Source: DASXUC01 sp036505015 (lineage in GTDB: Bacteria > Sysuimicrobiota > Sysuimicrobiia > Sysuimicrobiales > Kaftiobacteriaceae). From it: a stretch of 64,000 nucleotides of DNA. The notes under the pieces were generated by a model that was not told the origin of the DNA, searched no databases, and saw only the letters and a program-made list of their open reading frames with translations. Location of the stretch: positions 62,001-126,000 of the forward strand of contig DASXUC010000071.1 of the NCBI GenBank assembly GCA_036505015.1. Direction: 5' to 3'. Within the stretch, counting starts at the first letter, position 1, and each line of letters opens with the position of its first letter. Positions 25,935 through 35,434 of this stretch are shown one piece after another. The translations under genes were made by a program, and so were the position numbers.

Positions 25935-25940
25935 TATGAT
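25935..25940 (+). promoter_or_regulatory. ssrA: Probable -10 of the tmRNA gene
   Basis: TATGAT matches the -10 consensus at five of six positions and lies 12 bases before the mature tmRNA 5' end. No convincing -35 is present. The precursor 5' end would be trimmed by RNase P. Confidence 0.45.
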
Positions 25941-25952
25941 TGAGTATCCAGT

Positions 25953-26305
25953 GGGGGCGAACGGTTTCGACTGGGATGGCAGCAGCGAGGCTGCGCGTCG
26001 AGGTGTTCCGGGTCCTCGTTAAACTCCTGGAAGGCGCATAAACGCCGACAATAACCAGTACGCTTACGCTGCTTAAATAACAGCGTACGTTCACCCGGGA
26101 GGGCCGGCGGCCCGGTGTGAACGTCACAAGCCGGCTACCGAGCGGCGCCCGGCCCGGGCGTCGTCAGGGAAATCTAACGGGCTGGCGGTTGGCGGATCCG
26201 GCTCAGAGGAGCCGGCAATCGCGAGAACCAAACGCTGAGCTACACGCGTAGACGCTTCGCCCTCGCAATCTCAGGACGCGGGTTCGATTCCCGCCGCCTC
26301 CACCA
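25953..26305 (+). ncRNA. ssrA: Transfer-messenger RNA (tmRNA)
   Basis: The 353-base RNA begins GGGGGCGAACGGTTTCGAC and ends with a tRNA-like T arm (GGTTCGATTCC) and encoded CCA. The 5' GGGGGCG pairs with 3' CGCCTCC to make the 7-bp acceptor stem, with one G-U pair. The reading frame starts at GCC 26044 and ends at TAA 26074-26076, encoding the tag ADNNQYAYAA. tmRNA with SmpB rescues stalled ribosomes and marks the product for proteolysis. The tag ends in YAYAA, where most bacteria have ALAA. smpB is about 10 kb downstream on the other strand. Confidence 0.97.
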
Positions 26306-26697
26306 AAGTGCGAAATGGGCCTGTAGTGTGGGCCCGTTTCGCATTTTGGAAGATAGTAAGATCGAACCCGCGTCCGAGGGAGTCTGAGGGAGGTACTCCC
26401 TCAGGAACTAGGGGGCAGCGAGCCCCACCCTATCCTTCAGGCAGAGCGCGATCTGCCGGGCGAGCGATCGGGGGGACGTGTCCCCCCGAGGAGGGAGGCG
26501 CGACATTGGTTACCTCCTAGGGCCCCACGAGCAATAGGCTCGTGGGGGTCGCGCCAACCGACGGACGGGCGGTTCGATTCCCGCCGCCTCCACCAAAGTG
26601 CGAAATGGGCCCGTAGTGTGGGGCCGTCTTCATATCTGGAAGTAAGTAGTGATCGGACCCGCGCCCGTGGGGGTGCGGGGGAAGGTACTCCCTCGCG
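26281..26697 (+). repeat. Direct duplication of the tmRNA 3' end (integration-scar-like)
   Basis: Bases 26281-26321 are repeated without change at 26571-26611, exactly 290 bases on. The copy comprises the T arm, acceptor strand, CCA and the first half of the terminator. Weaker similarity continues for about another 80-85 bases (to about 26405 and 26697). The upstream halves differ, so the second copy is not a second tmRNA. The 3' end of ssrA is a common integrase target. The 165 unmatched bases between copies (26406-26570) contain only small inverted repeats and no gene. Together with the tmRNA this accounts for the 876-base gap between flanking protein genes. Confidence 0.82.
26309..26347 (+). 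terminator. Rho-independent terminator of tmRNA
   Basis: Four bases after the encoded CCA, TGCGAAATGGGCC (26309-26321) pairs with GGGCCCGTTTCGCA (26330-26343), followed by TTTT. This is the expected terminator for ssrA. It lies inside the segment that is duplicated 290 bases downstream, but the second copy has accumulated changes in its right arm. Confidence 0.78.
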
Positions 26698-26744
26698 CAG
26701 TCGGGGCAGCGGCCAACGGAATCTCGGAGGAGTCCGAACCATCT

Positions 26745-29700
26745 TCACCGTCGATCGTGCTGTACGTTGCCCATCACGATGTTGACCAGGTGGACCGTTC
26801 CGTCATCTACGACCGAGATCGCGGAAGGCTCGACGGGACGGCCGTCGAGTGTTGCCTGAACCACGCCACGGGACAGCCGGTCTGGATTCAGCACGGTGAT
26901 TTCATACCGAGCGCCGCCGAACCGCCACGTGACGGCATAGCCGGGCCACGACGTCGGGATGCACGGATCCAAGGAGAATGTGGAGCCGTGGCGCACAAGC
27001 CCCAGGATCCATTCGAGGCCGAAACGGAAGAGCCATCCGGCCGATCCCGTATACCATGTCCAGCCCCCGCGTCCGAGGTGCTGCGGGTGGGAATACACAT
27101 CCGCGGCGACCACGTACGGCTCCACTTTGTACCGCTCGACCTCGTGCGCAGATCGCGTGTGGTTGATCGGATTGAGCATGTGGAAGAGCTCGACGGCCTC
27201 GTCCCCGTAACCGAGGCTGGCAATGGCCATCGCGGTCCAGATCGCCGCCTGCGTGTACTGACCGCCATTCTCCCGGATCCCCGGCACGTAGCCCTTGATG
27301 TATCCGGGGTCATGGACCGACGCGTCGAACGGCGGCGTGAGCAGCAGGATGACCTGCGCCTGACGACGGATCAGCAGGGTTCGGACCGCGTCGATCGCCC
27401 GCTCGGCCCGGCGGTGTATCGACGCGGCTCCCGACAGGACGGCCCAGGATTGAGCGACGGCATCGATCCTGCACTCCTCGCTCCGCGCCGACCCCAACGG
27501 TGTGCCATCGTCGTAGTAGCCGCGAAGGTACCAATCGCCGTCCCAGGCGAGGTCGAGCGCCTGCGCAAGCCTGGCTGCGTTGCGCCGGTACAGCCCGGCG
27601 CGGCCGCCGTCGGCCCGATCGTCACACAGAGGCGCGAAGCGATCCAGGACCGCGTACAAGAACCAGCCGAGCCACGTGCTCTCCCCTCGGCCGAGGTGTC
27701 CGACACGATTCATCCCGTCGTTCCAGTCTCCCGTACCGATCAGTGGCAGCCCGTGCATACCGGCCGTGCACGCGCGGTCGATCGCCCTCACGCAGTGCTC
27801 GTACAGCGTTCCGCTCTGAGCGGACACCGCGGGGCTGCCGTACGCCTCGGTCTGCGCCGCATCCAGCACGGACCCTTCGAGGAACGGCACGGGCGTGTCA
27901 AGGATGGCTCGATCCCCCGTCGTCTCGACGTAATGGGCGGCCGCGTACGGGAGCCACAGCAAATCGTCGGAGCATCGCGTCCGCACGCCGGCGCCGGTAT
28001 CGGGGTGCCACCAGTGCTGGACATCGCCTTCAACGAATTGTCTCGCGGCCGCCCGAAGGAGATGCTCCTTCGTGAGGTCGGGGCGAGTCAGGGTGAGGGC
28101 AAGGATGTCCTGGAGTTGATCGCGGAACCCGTACGCCCCGCCGGGTTGATAGTAGCCGGAACGCGCCCACAGCCGGCTGCTGAGATCCTGGTACAGGAGC
28201 CAGCGATTCATGATCACGTCGAAAGAGTCGTCTGGGGTGCGCACCTGGACGGCGTCGAGCACGGCGTCCCACCGCGCGCGCACCTCGTTGGCGGCGGATG
28301 CGGCGGCGGCCACCGTCCCGTGCCGCCGCATCAGCTCCTCGGCCTGAGCTCGATCCCGTCCCTCTCCCAGCAGCACGACCACCCGGCGGGTCTGGCCGGG
28401 CTCCAACTCAATGTTCACATGCAGGGCCGCGCACGGATCCAGACCGGCTCCACCGCGTCCCGAGAGGCGGGCGCGACGCAGGGCCGCAGGGTTCGCGGGT
28501 GATCCGTTGCGGCCGACGAATTCCAGCCGATCCCCGCACGCCGAGACCAGATCCTCGCTCACGTGGGCGAAGGCGATCCGGTCCTTCGAACGGTGATTGT
28601 AAGGATTGCGGGCCAGGACCGCGCGGCGTTCCGCGTCGATCTCGGTGATCGCGTACAGGTGCTCACCGAGGCGCGGTGGCCCCAGTGCCCACTCGTTGTA
28701 TGCGTACAGACTCAGCCTCACACGCCGGCCGGTATGGTTCGCCAGCGCGAGCAACGAGAACTTGACCGGGTCATCGGCATGGACGAAGACCTCAAGTTCC
28801 TGAGACACGCCGTGTCCCGCGTGGGCAAATCTGGTCATGCCCGCGGAGTGGCGGACGACCCAGCGTCCGCCGCGGCTCCCCCGGCGCATCGGACCGGGCG
28901 TGGCGGTCCAGACCTCGCCCGTATCCTCGTCGCGAAGGAAGATGGCCTCCGTGGTTGGATCAGTCACCGGATCGTTGGCGAAGGGCGTGAGCCGGCGCTC
29001 CCGGCTGTTCTCGGCCCACGTGAACGACGCGCCCGAGGCCGTGACCACCGTTCCGAACCCGGGATTCGCGAGCACGTTTGCCCAGGGCATTGGGGTTTCC
29101 CCGTCATTCTCGAGCACGGTCACGTACTCTCGACCTTCCTCCGCAAAGCCGCCCGTTCCGTTGGCAAGCGTCAGCGACGGCGCGTCGGGGGCCGGTGCGA
29201 CCTCGGATACGGCGGCCAACTCGGCGGAGCCCCTGGGAGCGAAGTCCTCCGGCCACTGCGGCTCCGAAACCGCCACGTCGAGTTGGGCTGCGAGGTCTCC
29301 CTTACCAGTACTCAGCACCGCGCGGGCGGCCGCGGCGAGGAGCAACCGTCCGGATTCGCCCAGGCCGTCGGCGCGCAGGAGAAAAACGCCGCCGGAGCGG
29401 TCCTTCCACGCCGCCCATGACCCACTCGTCAGCAACGCGTCGAGCTGCTCGTGGACCTCATCACGGTAACCGGTCGCCTGCTCGTTCAGGATCACGACGT
29501 CGGCGGCGAGTCCCTTCAGACGCCAGTAGTCCTGCGCCCGGAGCACGCGCTCCACCAGCACAAGCGCGTCTCCGTCCACCACGCGCACGAGCAGGATCGG
29601 GAGATCGCCGGAAATCCCGTGCCGCCACAGATCGCTCTGCCCCAGACTATTTTGTGCGAGGATCTCCGGCCCCGCTCGGAGGGAGGCGTCCGTACCCAGG

Positions 29701-32700
29701 ACGCGCGATGCCAGCCGCATAAAGAGCTGCGAGTCCTCAGGAGTCAGCCCGAGGTGACGGAGTTCAATCTGGGCGTGGATTTGGGCGAGGGCCAGGGCGC
29801 GGCCGGCGGAGGCCGGGTCATGATAGCGCTGTGCGAGTGCGACGGCCCCCGCCCGATCCAGCGCCATCCCCGTCGAGAATGCCAGCCGGATGAACCCGCC
29901 GGGGGCGAGGCGGAGACGCAGCCGGAGACTGGCGACGGGGTCGAGCACTGCGCCGGTCGTCCCCGACAAGGACCGGCCGTCGAGCGCGATGGGAGCGTCG
30001 GGCTCACGTCCCCGCCCCAGGAACGCCGCCCGATCCGTTTCCCACTCGATCGGTCCGGGCATCTGTCCTTCGACGCCCAGCACGTGGACGGCCCAACTCT
30101 CCGATCCCTCCGCCAGATGCGGCCGTCGGCGGCACAGCAGTGCCGCATGTGCCGGGAGATATTCTGTTTCGACGAATAGCTTGCCGGCCGCGGGGTGGGC
30201 CAGATCATCGGCGGGGGCCGCCAGCGCAAGCTCCACGTAGCTCGTCACTTCGATCTCGCGGGTCCGGTCGCCGCCGTTGGTCAACGAGAGCCGGCGCACC
30301 TCAACGTCGTCTTCAGGCGAGATGGCGATCTCCAGGCGCGTATCGATCTCTTCGTCCCGGCGGCTGTAGATTGCTCGGTCGGGCAGAAAGGTGACCAGGT
30401 AGTGTTCCGGTTCTTTGCGCACCGGATGGAATGCCGCGGACCAGATGGATCCACTGCGCACGTCGCGCAGGTAGATAAAGTGGCTGCCGGGATCCCTGGT
30501 TCGGTCCTCGCGCCATCGCGTCACCGCCAGTCCGCGCCACAGCGACGCCCCGCCGCCGGCGTTGGTGACGACGGCGGTGTAGGTGCCGTTGGACAGGAAG
30601 TGCGTGTGGGGAAACGCCGTGTGCGCGGACCGGAACCGCCGCGCCGCGGCGCCGGTCGCCGCCGGCGCAGGACGGGGCGCCTCGGCCGGCCTGGCCTCTG
30701 TCACGGGTGCCAGCGGAGCCAGGCGTTCCTGCAGCAGCAAATCCGTCGCCTGCACGCGCGGGTCGGCATGAAACCGCGCCTGCATGAGCGCACCGCCCAC
30801 GACATTGCCCAGCGCAATGAGCGACATCGCCTGATGATGGGCCAGAAAGGCCCTGACGATGACCCCCGGTCCGGGGGCTGTGTAATCGATGCTCTCGTAA
30901 TAGCCATAGCGCCCCTCCAGTCCCTCAGCGGAGAGGCGCCGCATGTTGCGGAGGGCTTCCTTCGGATCAACCAGGGCGGCCAGCATGGTGGCGTATGGAG
31001 AGACGACGAGGTCATCCGCCAGTCCGCGCTTCAAACCCAGGCCGGGCACGCCGAAGGCCTTGTACTGGTACTGCTCGCGCCGATCGACAAAGTTGAACGC
31101 GGATTCCGACATCCCCCATGGGACGCCGCGGCCTTTCGCATACTCGATCTGCGCACGCACGACGTTCGAACAGGTTTGATCAAGCAGCGTTCCCGGGTAG
31201 CTCCGCGTAAGCAGGAGCGGCATGAGATACTCGAACATCGACGCACTCCAGGAGACGAGGGTGGGCCGTCCCCCCGCGCTGACGAGCGTGCGGCCGAGGT
31301 GAAACCAGTGTTCCTGTGGGACGTCGCCTTTTGCGATCGCCACGAAGCTGGCTAGTCGCGCCTCCGAACCCAGCAGATCGTAGAAGGAGGCGTCGTAGCG
31401 GCCAGGCCCTTCGGCGTCGGGGAGGCGGTACCCAATGGCAAAGAGCTTCCGCCGCGAGTCATAGAGGACGGCGAAGTTCATGCCCTCCAGGAACGCGGAG
31501 GCCCGGTCGGCCAGCGCCCTGAGGTTCTGGGGGAGCGTCTCGTCGCGGTCCGCGTCCCGAGGCTGCATCGTCTGGAGGATGCGCCCTGCCCAGAACACCG
31601 CCTCGTCTCGCTCCGGGGACGGCGGCGACGCGTTCGCGAAGCGCGTCAGCGCGTCACCGAGTCCAGCCGCCCGATCGGCAAGGGCACCGAGCTTCACCGG
31701 CGCGTCTCCTCCCCCCGCGAGGACGGCTTGAACCGCCTCGACCTCACGCCGCAGCCGCGCACGGACATCATCCAGGGGCGCGTGGCCTGGCGCGAATGCG
31801 GTCAGACTCTCGAGGGCAACCGCGGCACCATCTTCGCACCCCCGACACTGCGCGGCCGGGTTCCAAGGATGGTGTGCGACCTGGCGGAGTCCCTGGGCCA
31901 GGGCGATCAACGTCCCTGCGAGATTCCCGCTATCGACTGTCGAGACATATCGCGGCAACAGCGGCGCGAGGGTTTGCGAATCGTACCAATTCAGGAGGTG
32001 GCCTTCGAAGTGCTCCATCGCCTCGATCGTCGACAGCGTGCGTTCGACGCGGGCCGCGAGGTCTTTCGCCGAGATGTACCCCAGATCATACGCGGCCAGC
32101 GTCGAGAGCAGCCCCAGACCGATGTTGGTCGGCGACGTGCGGCGGGCCAGCATCTCCACGGGGGCTTCCTGATAGTTATCAGGCGGCAGTCCATGGTTAG
32201 CCGGGTCCGCGAATGCCTCGAAGTATCGCCACGTCTTGCGGGCCAGACGACCCAGCATCGCCCGATCGACCGGGGGCAGATCGAATCGCCGGGGACTGAT
32301 CGGGAGGCTCAACCAAGAGGCGAACACCGGGGCGGTCAGCCAGAGCGCCAGGAACGGCACGGCGGCGAGTATCGCCCCCGGTCGAAGGGCGACGGTGACA
32401 ACGAGCAGGGCGAGGGCGGCCAGGGGACTGACGGCCATCTCGAGGAAGAAACGCGTCACCGTGTATCCTCGGACGTGGCGGGCCACACCCGCCGCCGTCT
32501 CCCACTCCAGGAAGCGCCCTCCCACGGCGGCAAGCCGGATGAGCGTGACGGCGATGGCATGCGCATTTCGATAGGCCTGGTAGACCAGAAGCGTGATCGT
32601 GACGAGTACCTGGGCGGCCGCCATGGCGACTTCCCGCCCGGCGGTTCGCACGAATACCGGCCAGGGTTGTCGGGAAGTCGGTCCGCGGACGAGCCGCAGC

Positions 32701-34994
32701 AGCGGCGGGTACACCGGGGATGCCATGACGGCGAGCGCCAGTGCCGTCCACACCGCTGCGCTGCCGGGCATCGCGATCCAACCCGCGGCGAGGAACGCCA
32801 GCAGCGACGCGGGGACCAGGCTGCGTCGGAGGTTGTCGAAGAGCTTCCACCGGCTCCGCAACGGAAGGTGGTTTCGCTCCACGCCATGGGCGGCGGGGAC
32901 CCAGGGCAGTAGCCAGGGCAGTAGCTGCCAGTCCCCGCGGACCCATCGATGCTGCCGGGACATGTACGACACCACACTCGACGGATACTCGTCGACGACC
33001 TCCACGTCGGAGACGAGCGCGGTACGCGCGAAGAGTCCCTCCAGGAGATCGTGTGACAGCACCGCGTTCTCGGGGATGCGGCCGGCAAGGACGGCCGTGA
33101 ACGCGGCGACGTCATACAGCCCCTTCCCCGTGTAGATGCCTTCGGCGAAGAGATCCTGATAGGTGTCGGAGACGGCCGTGGTATACGGATCGACCCCGGT
33201 GTGCCCCGAGTACACCCGCGCAAACACGGAGCCGCCGATGCTCGATGTCGTCACGGTAACGCGCGGCTGCAGGATGCCGTAGCCGCCGGTCACGCGCCCG
33301 AGCGCCGGGTCCACTTCAGCGCGATGCAGCGGGTGGAGGGCGATCCCGATAAGTTCCCGGGCGGTGTCTCGCGGCAGGCGGGTATCGGCGTCGAGCGTGA
33401 TACAGTAGCGGATCTTCGGCAGGACGGAGAGGTCCCCGATCTGGAGCGCGTAACTCGTATCCGCGGCGCCGAGGAGCAGGCGATTGAATTCCTCGAGCTT
33501 TCCCCGTTTGCGTTCCCACCCCATCCAGACGCGCTCGGTCGGATTCCAGCGCCGCCTCCGGTGAAACAGATGGAACCGATCGCTGCGCCCCTGCCCGTAG
33601 CGCACGTTGAGGTCCTCCACGCCTTCACGGGCCGTGGCGAGAAGGAGGGGGTCATCCGGCATGCCCGCGGACGGCGCGTCGGTGAAATCGCTGAGGATGG
33701 CGAAGTGGATCCGGGCGTCGGCGTTCCCGAGCGCCTGGACCGCGAGGTGCTCGACGAGCCGGCGGACCTGGCTGACGCTCACCAGCAGTGCCGGGACCAC
33801 CACCATCGTTCGTCCTTCTTCCGGAATGCCGCCGCGCAGGTCGAGCCGCGGAAGGCGGGAGGGCGGCACCAGCGCGGCCGCGAGCCACTGGACGAGCGCC
33901 GTCGCGAGATCGCTGGCGGGCAGGATCGCCAGCGCTCCGATCCACGCGTCGCCGCGCCATCCCGGGGCGAGGGCCATCGTCAGGCCAACGCCCAATGCGG
34001 TCAAGGCACCGATGCTTCCCAGGTAGAAGAGTGTCGGGCGTGCGACGATGAACCGGCGGATTCTCCGGGCCGGGCGGGGTCGGTACCCGACGTCCACCTC
34101 AAGCCCGCTCCGCCCCTGCCCGATCAGGTGGTAGCCGACGTGGGCTGCTCGGTGGCCCCTCGGAAGCTTGTCGGCCGACTCCCGCGCACGTTCCACGCTG
34201 CGCAGCGCGACGCGCATCTGCGTTTCGCCGGTCGGTGCGGCGAGTTCTTCGACGGCTTTGCGGTACTGATCCCGGCTGGCAAAATCCATGTTGGCGAACA
34301 CGCCCGCAGGATCGCGCCGCAGGATCTGTTCGACCAGGCTGACGCGTTCGAAGAACTGGCTCCAATCGAGGGCGGAGCAGAAGCGCAGGCTGGTGACCGC
34401 ATTCCCCAGGGCTACCTGCCGGGCAGCCTGCCGCTGGTGCTCGCTCCGTTGGATTTCCTCGGGCAAAAGACCTCGGCCGGCAAGCTGCTCGACCAGCGAG
34501 TCCCGCAGCCGCGACGCGCGCGGACCGAATTCGCCCGCCCGCTCCAGCAGGCGCACGACCGTGGCCGCGGAAGGCCGGCTAGGAAGGTCGAGGGGATGGC
34601 TGCCTTCCGGGCGGGTCTCCATCTGGGTGAGGTAACGATCAGCTTCGATGCGCCCGGCGCGGACGGCAAGGATCTCTCCGGCCAGTCTCGCCAGATTTTC
34701 GATCAGGGCCACCTTGAGCATGGTGGGCCACGCCCAGAGCTCGCCGATGGTCAGGGGCGAGACGGTCTGATAGGAGGAGACGAATCGGGTCAGACGGGGC
34801 AGGTCGATGCGGCCATCGCTCTGACGGACGAGCTCGACCGACATGGCGTGGACGCGCGCGGTCTCACCCAGGTCCGGCAAGATGAACGTGGGCAGCTCCA
34901 GGTAGTACGATCGCGGCAGGCTGATCCGGATCTGCTGGAACTCGCCTTCGAGGACGTGGAAGTTGTCGAGCAGCCATTCCGCGGCCGGCATCAC
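26745..34994 (-). CDS. Cyclic beta-glucan synthase (NdvB/ChvB-like), giant membrane protein
   Basis: This protein of at least 2749 residues has the NdvB architecture. An N-terminal cytoplasmic region is followed by a processive glycosyltransferase with membrane helices (donor motif DADTRLP, acceptor/processivity motif RQHRW). A glucoamylase-like domain comes next (G-Y-Y-E-S-I-D-Y-T). Two GH94-type beta-sandwich regions follow, and a C-terminal GH94 phosphorylase domain with GTGDWNDGMNRV holds the catalytic Asp. The family makes and cyclises periplasmic beta-1,2-glucans from UDP-glucose. The stated start is the first canonical one (GTG 34994), but conserved N-terminal sequence continues upstream to about 35270, giving about 2841 residues, close to the roughly 2.8-thousand-residue NdvB. 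A beta-1,3 or other linkage is possible. Confidence 0.93.
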   Translation of the reverse strand: MMPAAEWLLDNFHVLEGEFQQIRISLPRSYYLELPTFILPDLGETARVHAMSVELVRQSDGRIDLPRLTRFVSSYQTVSPLTIGELWAWPTMLKVALIENLARLAGEILAVRAGRIEADRYLTQMETRPEGSHPLDLPSRPSAATVVRLLERAGEFGPRASRLRDSLVEQLAGRGLLPEEIQRSEHQRQAARQVALGNAVTSLRFCSALDWSQFFERVSLVEQILRRDPAGVFANMDFASRDQYRKAVEELAAPTGETQMRVALRSVERARESADKLPRGHRAAHVGYHLIGQGRSGLEVDVGYRPRPARRIRRFIVARPTLFYLGSIGALTALGVGLTMALAPGWRGDAWIGALAILPASDLATALVQWLAAALVPPSRLPRLDLRGGIPEEGRTMVVVPALLVSVSQVRRLVEHLAVQALGNADARIHFAILSDFTDAPSAGMPDDPLLLATAREGVEDLNVRYGQGRSDRFHLFHRRRRWNPTERVWMGWERKRGKLEEFNRLLLGAADTSYALQIGDLSVLPKIRYCITLDADTRLPRDTARELIGIALHPLHRAEVDPALGRVTGGYGILQPRVTVTTSSIGGSVFARVYSGHTGVDPYTTAVSDTYQDLFAEGIYTGKGLYDVAAFTAVLAGRIPENAVLSHDLLEGLFARTALVSDVEVVDEYPSSVVSYMSRQHRWVRGDWQLLPWLLPWVPAAHGVERNHLPLRSRWKLFDNLRRSLVPASLLAFLAAGWIAMPGSAAVWTALALAVMASPVYPPLLRLVRGPTSRQPWPVFVRTAGREVAMAAAQVLVTITLLVYQAYRNAHAIAVTLIRLAAVGGRFLEWETAAGVARHVRGYTVTRFFLEMAVSPLAALALLVVTVALRPGAILAAVPFLALWLTAPVFASWLSLPISPRRFDLPPVDRAMLGRLARKTWRYFEAFADPANHGLPPDNYQEAPVEMLARRTSPTNIGLGLLSTLAAYDLGYISAKDLAARVERTLSTIEAMEHFEGHLLNWYDSQTLAPLLPRYVSTVDSGNLAGTLIALAQGLRQVAHHPWNPAAQCRGCEDGAAVALESLTAFAPGHAPLDDVRARLRREVEAVQAVLAGGGDAPVKLGALADRAAGLGDALTRFANASPPSPERDEAVFWAGRILQTMQPRDADRDETLPQNLRALADRASAFLEGMNFAVLYDSRRKLFAIGYRLPDAEGPGRYDASFYDLLGSEARLASFVAIAKGDVPQEHWFHLGRTLVSAGGRPTLVSWSASMFEYLMPLLLTRSYPGTLLDQTCSNVVRAQIEYAKGRGVPWGMSESAFNFVDRREQYQYKAFGVPGLGLKRGLADDLVVSPYATMLAALVDPKEALRNMRRLSAEGLEGRYGYYESIDYTAPGPGVIVRAFLAHHQAMSLIALGNVVGGALMQARFHADPRVQATDLLLQERLAPLAPVTEARPAEAPRPAPAATGAAARRFRSAHTAFPHTHFLSNGTYTAVVTNAGGGASLWRGLAVTRWREDRTRDPGSHFIYLRDVRSGSIWSAAFHPVRKEPEHYLVTFLPDRAIYSRRDEEIDTRLEIAISPEDDVEVRRLSLTNGGDRTREIEVTSYVELALAAPADDLAHPAAGKLFVETEYLPAHAALLCRRRPHLAEGSESWAVHVLGVEGQMPGPIEWETDRAAFLGRGREPDAPIALDGRSLSGTTGAVLDPVASLRLRLRLAPGGFIRLAFSTGMALDRAGAVALAQRYHDPASAGRALALAQIHAQIELRHLGLTPEDSQLFMRLASRVLGTDASLRAGPEILAQNSLGQSDLWRHGISGDLPILLVRVVDGDALVLVERVLRAQDYWRLKGLAADVVILNEQATGYRDEVHEQLDALLTSGSWAAWKDRSGGVFLLRADGLGESGRLLLAAAARAVLSTGKGDLAAQLDVAVSEPQWPEDFAPRGSAELAAVSEVAPAPDAPSLTLANGTGGFAEEGREYVTVLENDGETPMPWANVLANPGFGTVVTASGASFTWAENSRERRLTPFANDPVTDPTTEAIFLRDEDTGEVWTATPGPMRRGSRGGRWVVRHSAGMTRFAHAGHGVSQELEVFVHADDPVKFSLLALANHTGRRVRLSLYAYNEWALGPPRLGEHLYAITEIDAERRAVLARNPYNHRSKDRIAFAHVSEDLVSACGDRLEFVGRNGSPANPAALRRARLSGRGGAGLDPCAALHVNIELEPGQTRRVVVLLGEGRDRAQAEELMRRHGTVAAAASAANEVRARWDAVLDAVQVRTPDDSFDVIMNRWLLYQDLSSRLWARSGYYQPGGAYGFRDQLQDILALTLTRPDLTKEHLLRAAARQFVEGDVQHWWHPDTGAGVRTRCSDDLLWLPYAAAHYVETTGDRAILDTPVPFLEGSVLDAAQTEAYGSPAVSAQSGTLYEHCVRAIDRACTAGMHGLPLIGTGDWNDGMNRVGHLGRGESTWLGWFLYAVLDRFAPLCDDRADGGRAGLYRRNAARLAQALDLAWDGDWYLRGYYDDGTPLGSARSEECRIDAVAQSWAVLSGAASIHRRAERAIDAVRTLLIRRQAQVILLLTPPFDASVHDPGYIKGYVPGIRENGGQYTQAAIWTAMAIASLGYGDEAVELFHMLNPINHTRSAHEVERYKVEPYVVAADVYSHPQHLGRGGWTWYTGSAGWLFRFGLEWILGLVRHGSTFSLDPCIPTSWPGYAVTWRFGGARYEITVLNPDRLSRGVVQATLDGRPVEPSAISVVDDGTVHLVNIVMGNVQHDRR

Positions 34995-35267
34995 GGCGAC
35001 CGTGCCGCGGACATCGGCTCCAAACGTGTCGTGGGCGCGCCGCAGGATGCGGACGTTGTCGTCAAGGCGGGCGAAGAATCTCCTCGACCCACGCCGCGAA
35101 TTTCTGCCCGGGACGAGGCCGGCCGCCAGGGTCCTGGCGTACGCCTCGAGGCCTTCGATGCTCAGGAACTCGCCGTGGAACGGACGCGCATCCTCAAGGG
35201 CCGCTCGGGCGGGTTGCGTGGACTCCGCCGCACCGGCCGATGTGCCCCCGCGGCGTCGAAAGATGGC

Positions 35268-35287
35268 GATGGGCTGTTCTCCTCTCC
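35268..35287 (-). promoter_or_regulatory. Shine-Dalgarno and probable AUC start of the glucan synthase
   Basis: Reading upstream from the GTG at 34994, the frame stays open to a TGA at 35298-35300. It encodes family-like residues (F-H-G-E-F-L-S-I-E-G-L-E-A-Y-A-R-T-L-A) but has no ATG, GTG or TTG. A strong Shine-Dalgarno GGAGAGGAG (35287-35279) is followed by 8 bases and then ATC at 35270-35268. This is ideal spacing for a non-canonical AUC start, or marks a base error in what was ATG. The remaining 135 bases up to 35434 show no gene. Confidence 0.55.
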
Positions 35288-35434
35288 AGCGAGGCCCTCA
35301 GGAACACAGGATACCTGCTGCGCTGTAACAGGTCGAGCAGGTAACCGACAGAGGCGAAGGACCAGGGGCACCAGTTCGGGGGGACCTACGGCAATGTGAT
35401 TGTAGCCGGGGTGGTGCTCGGCGTACTTCCTGTT

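Noticed and set aside
26571..26596. Possible second tmRNA or tRNA gene
   Set aside because: Only the T arm, acceptor 3' strand and CCA are present. The upstream sequence cannot form the 5' half, so it is a partial duplicate.
26649..28502. 617-codon open frame on the plus strand, and similar frames to 35.4 kb
   Set aside because: These are antisense to the glucan synthase; the sense product has many exact family motifs.
30195..31355. 386-codon plus-strand frame
   Set aside because: It is antisense to the glucan synthase, with no start context or motif.
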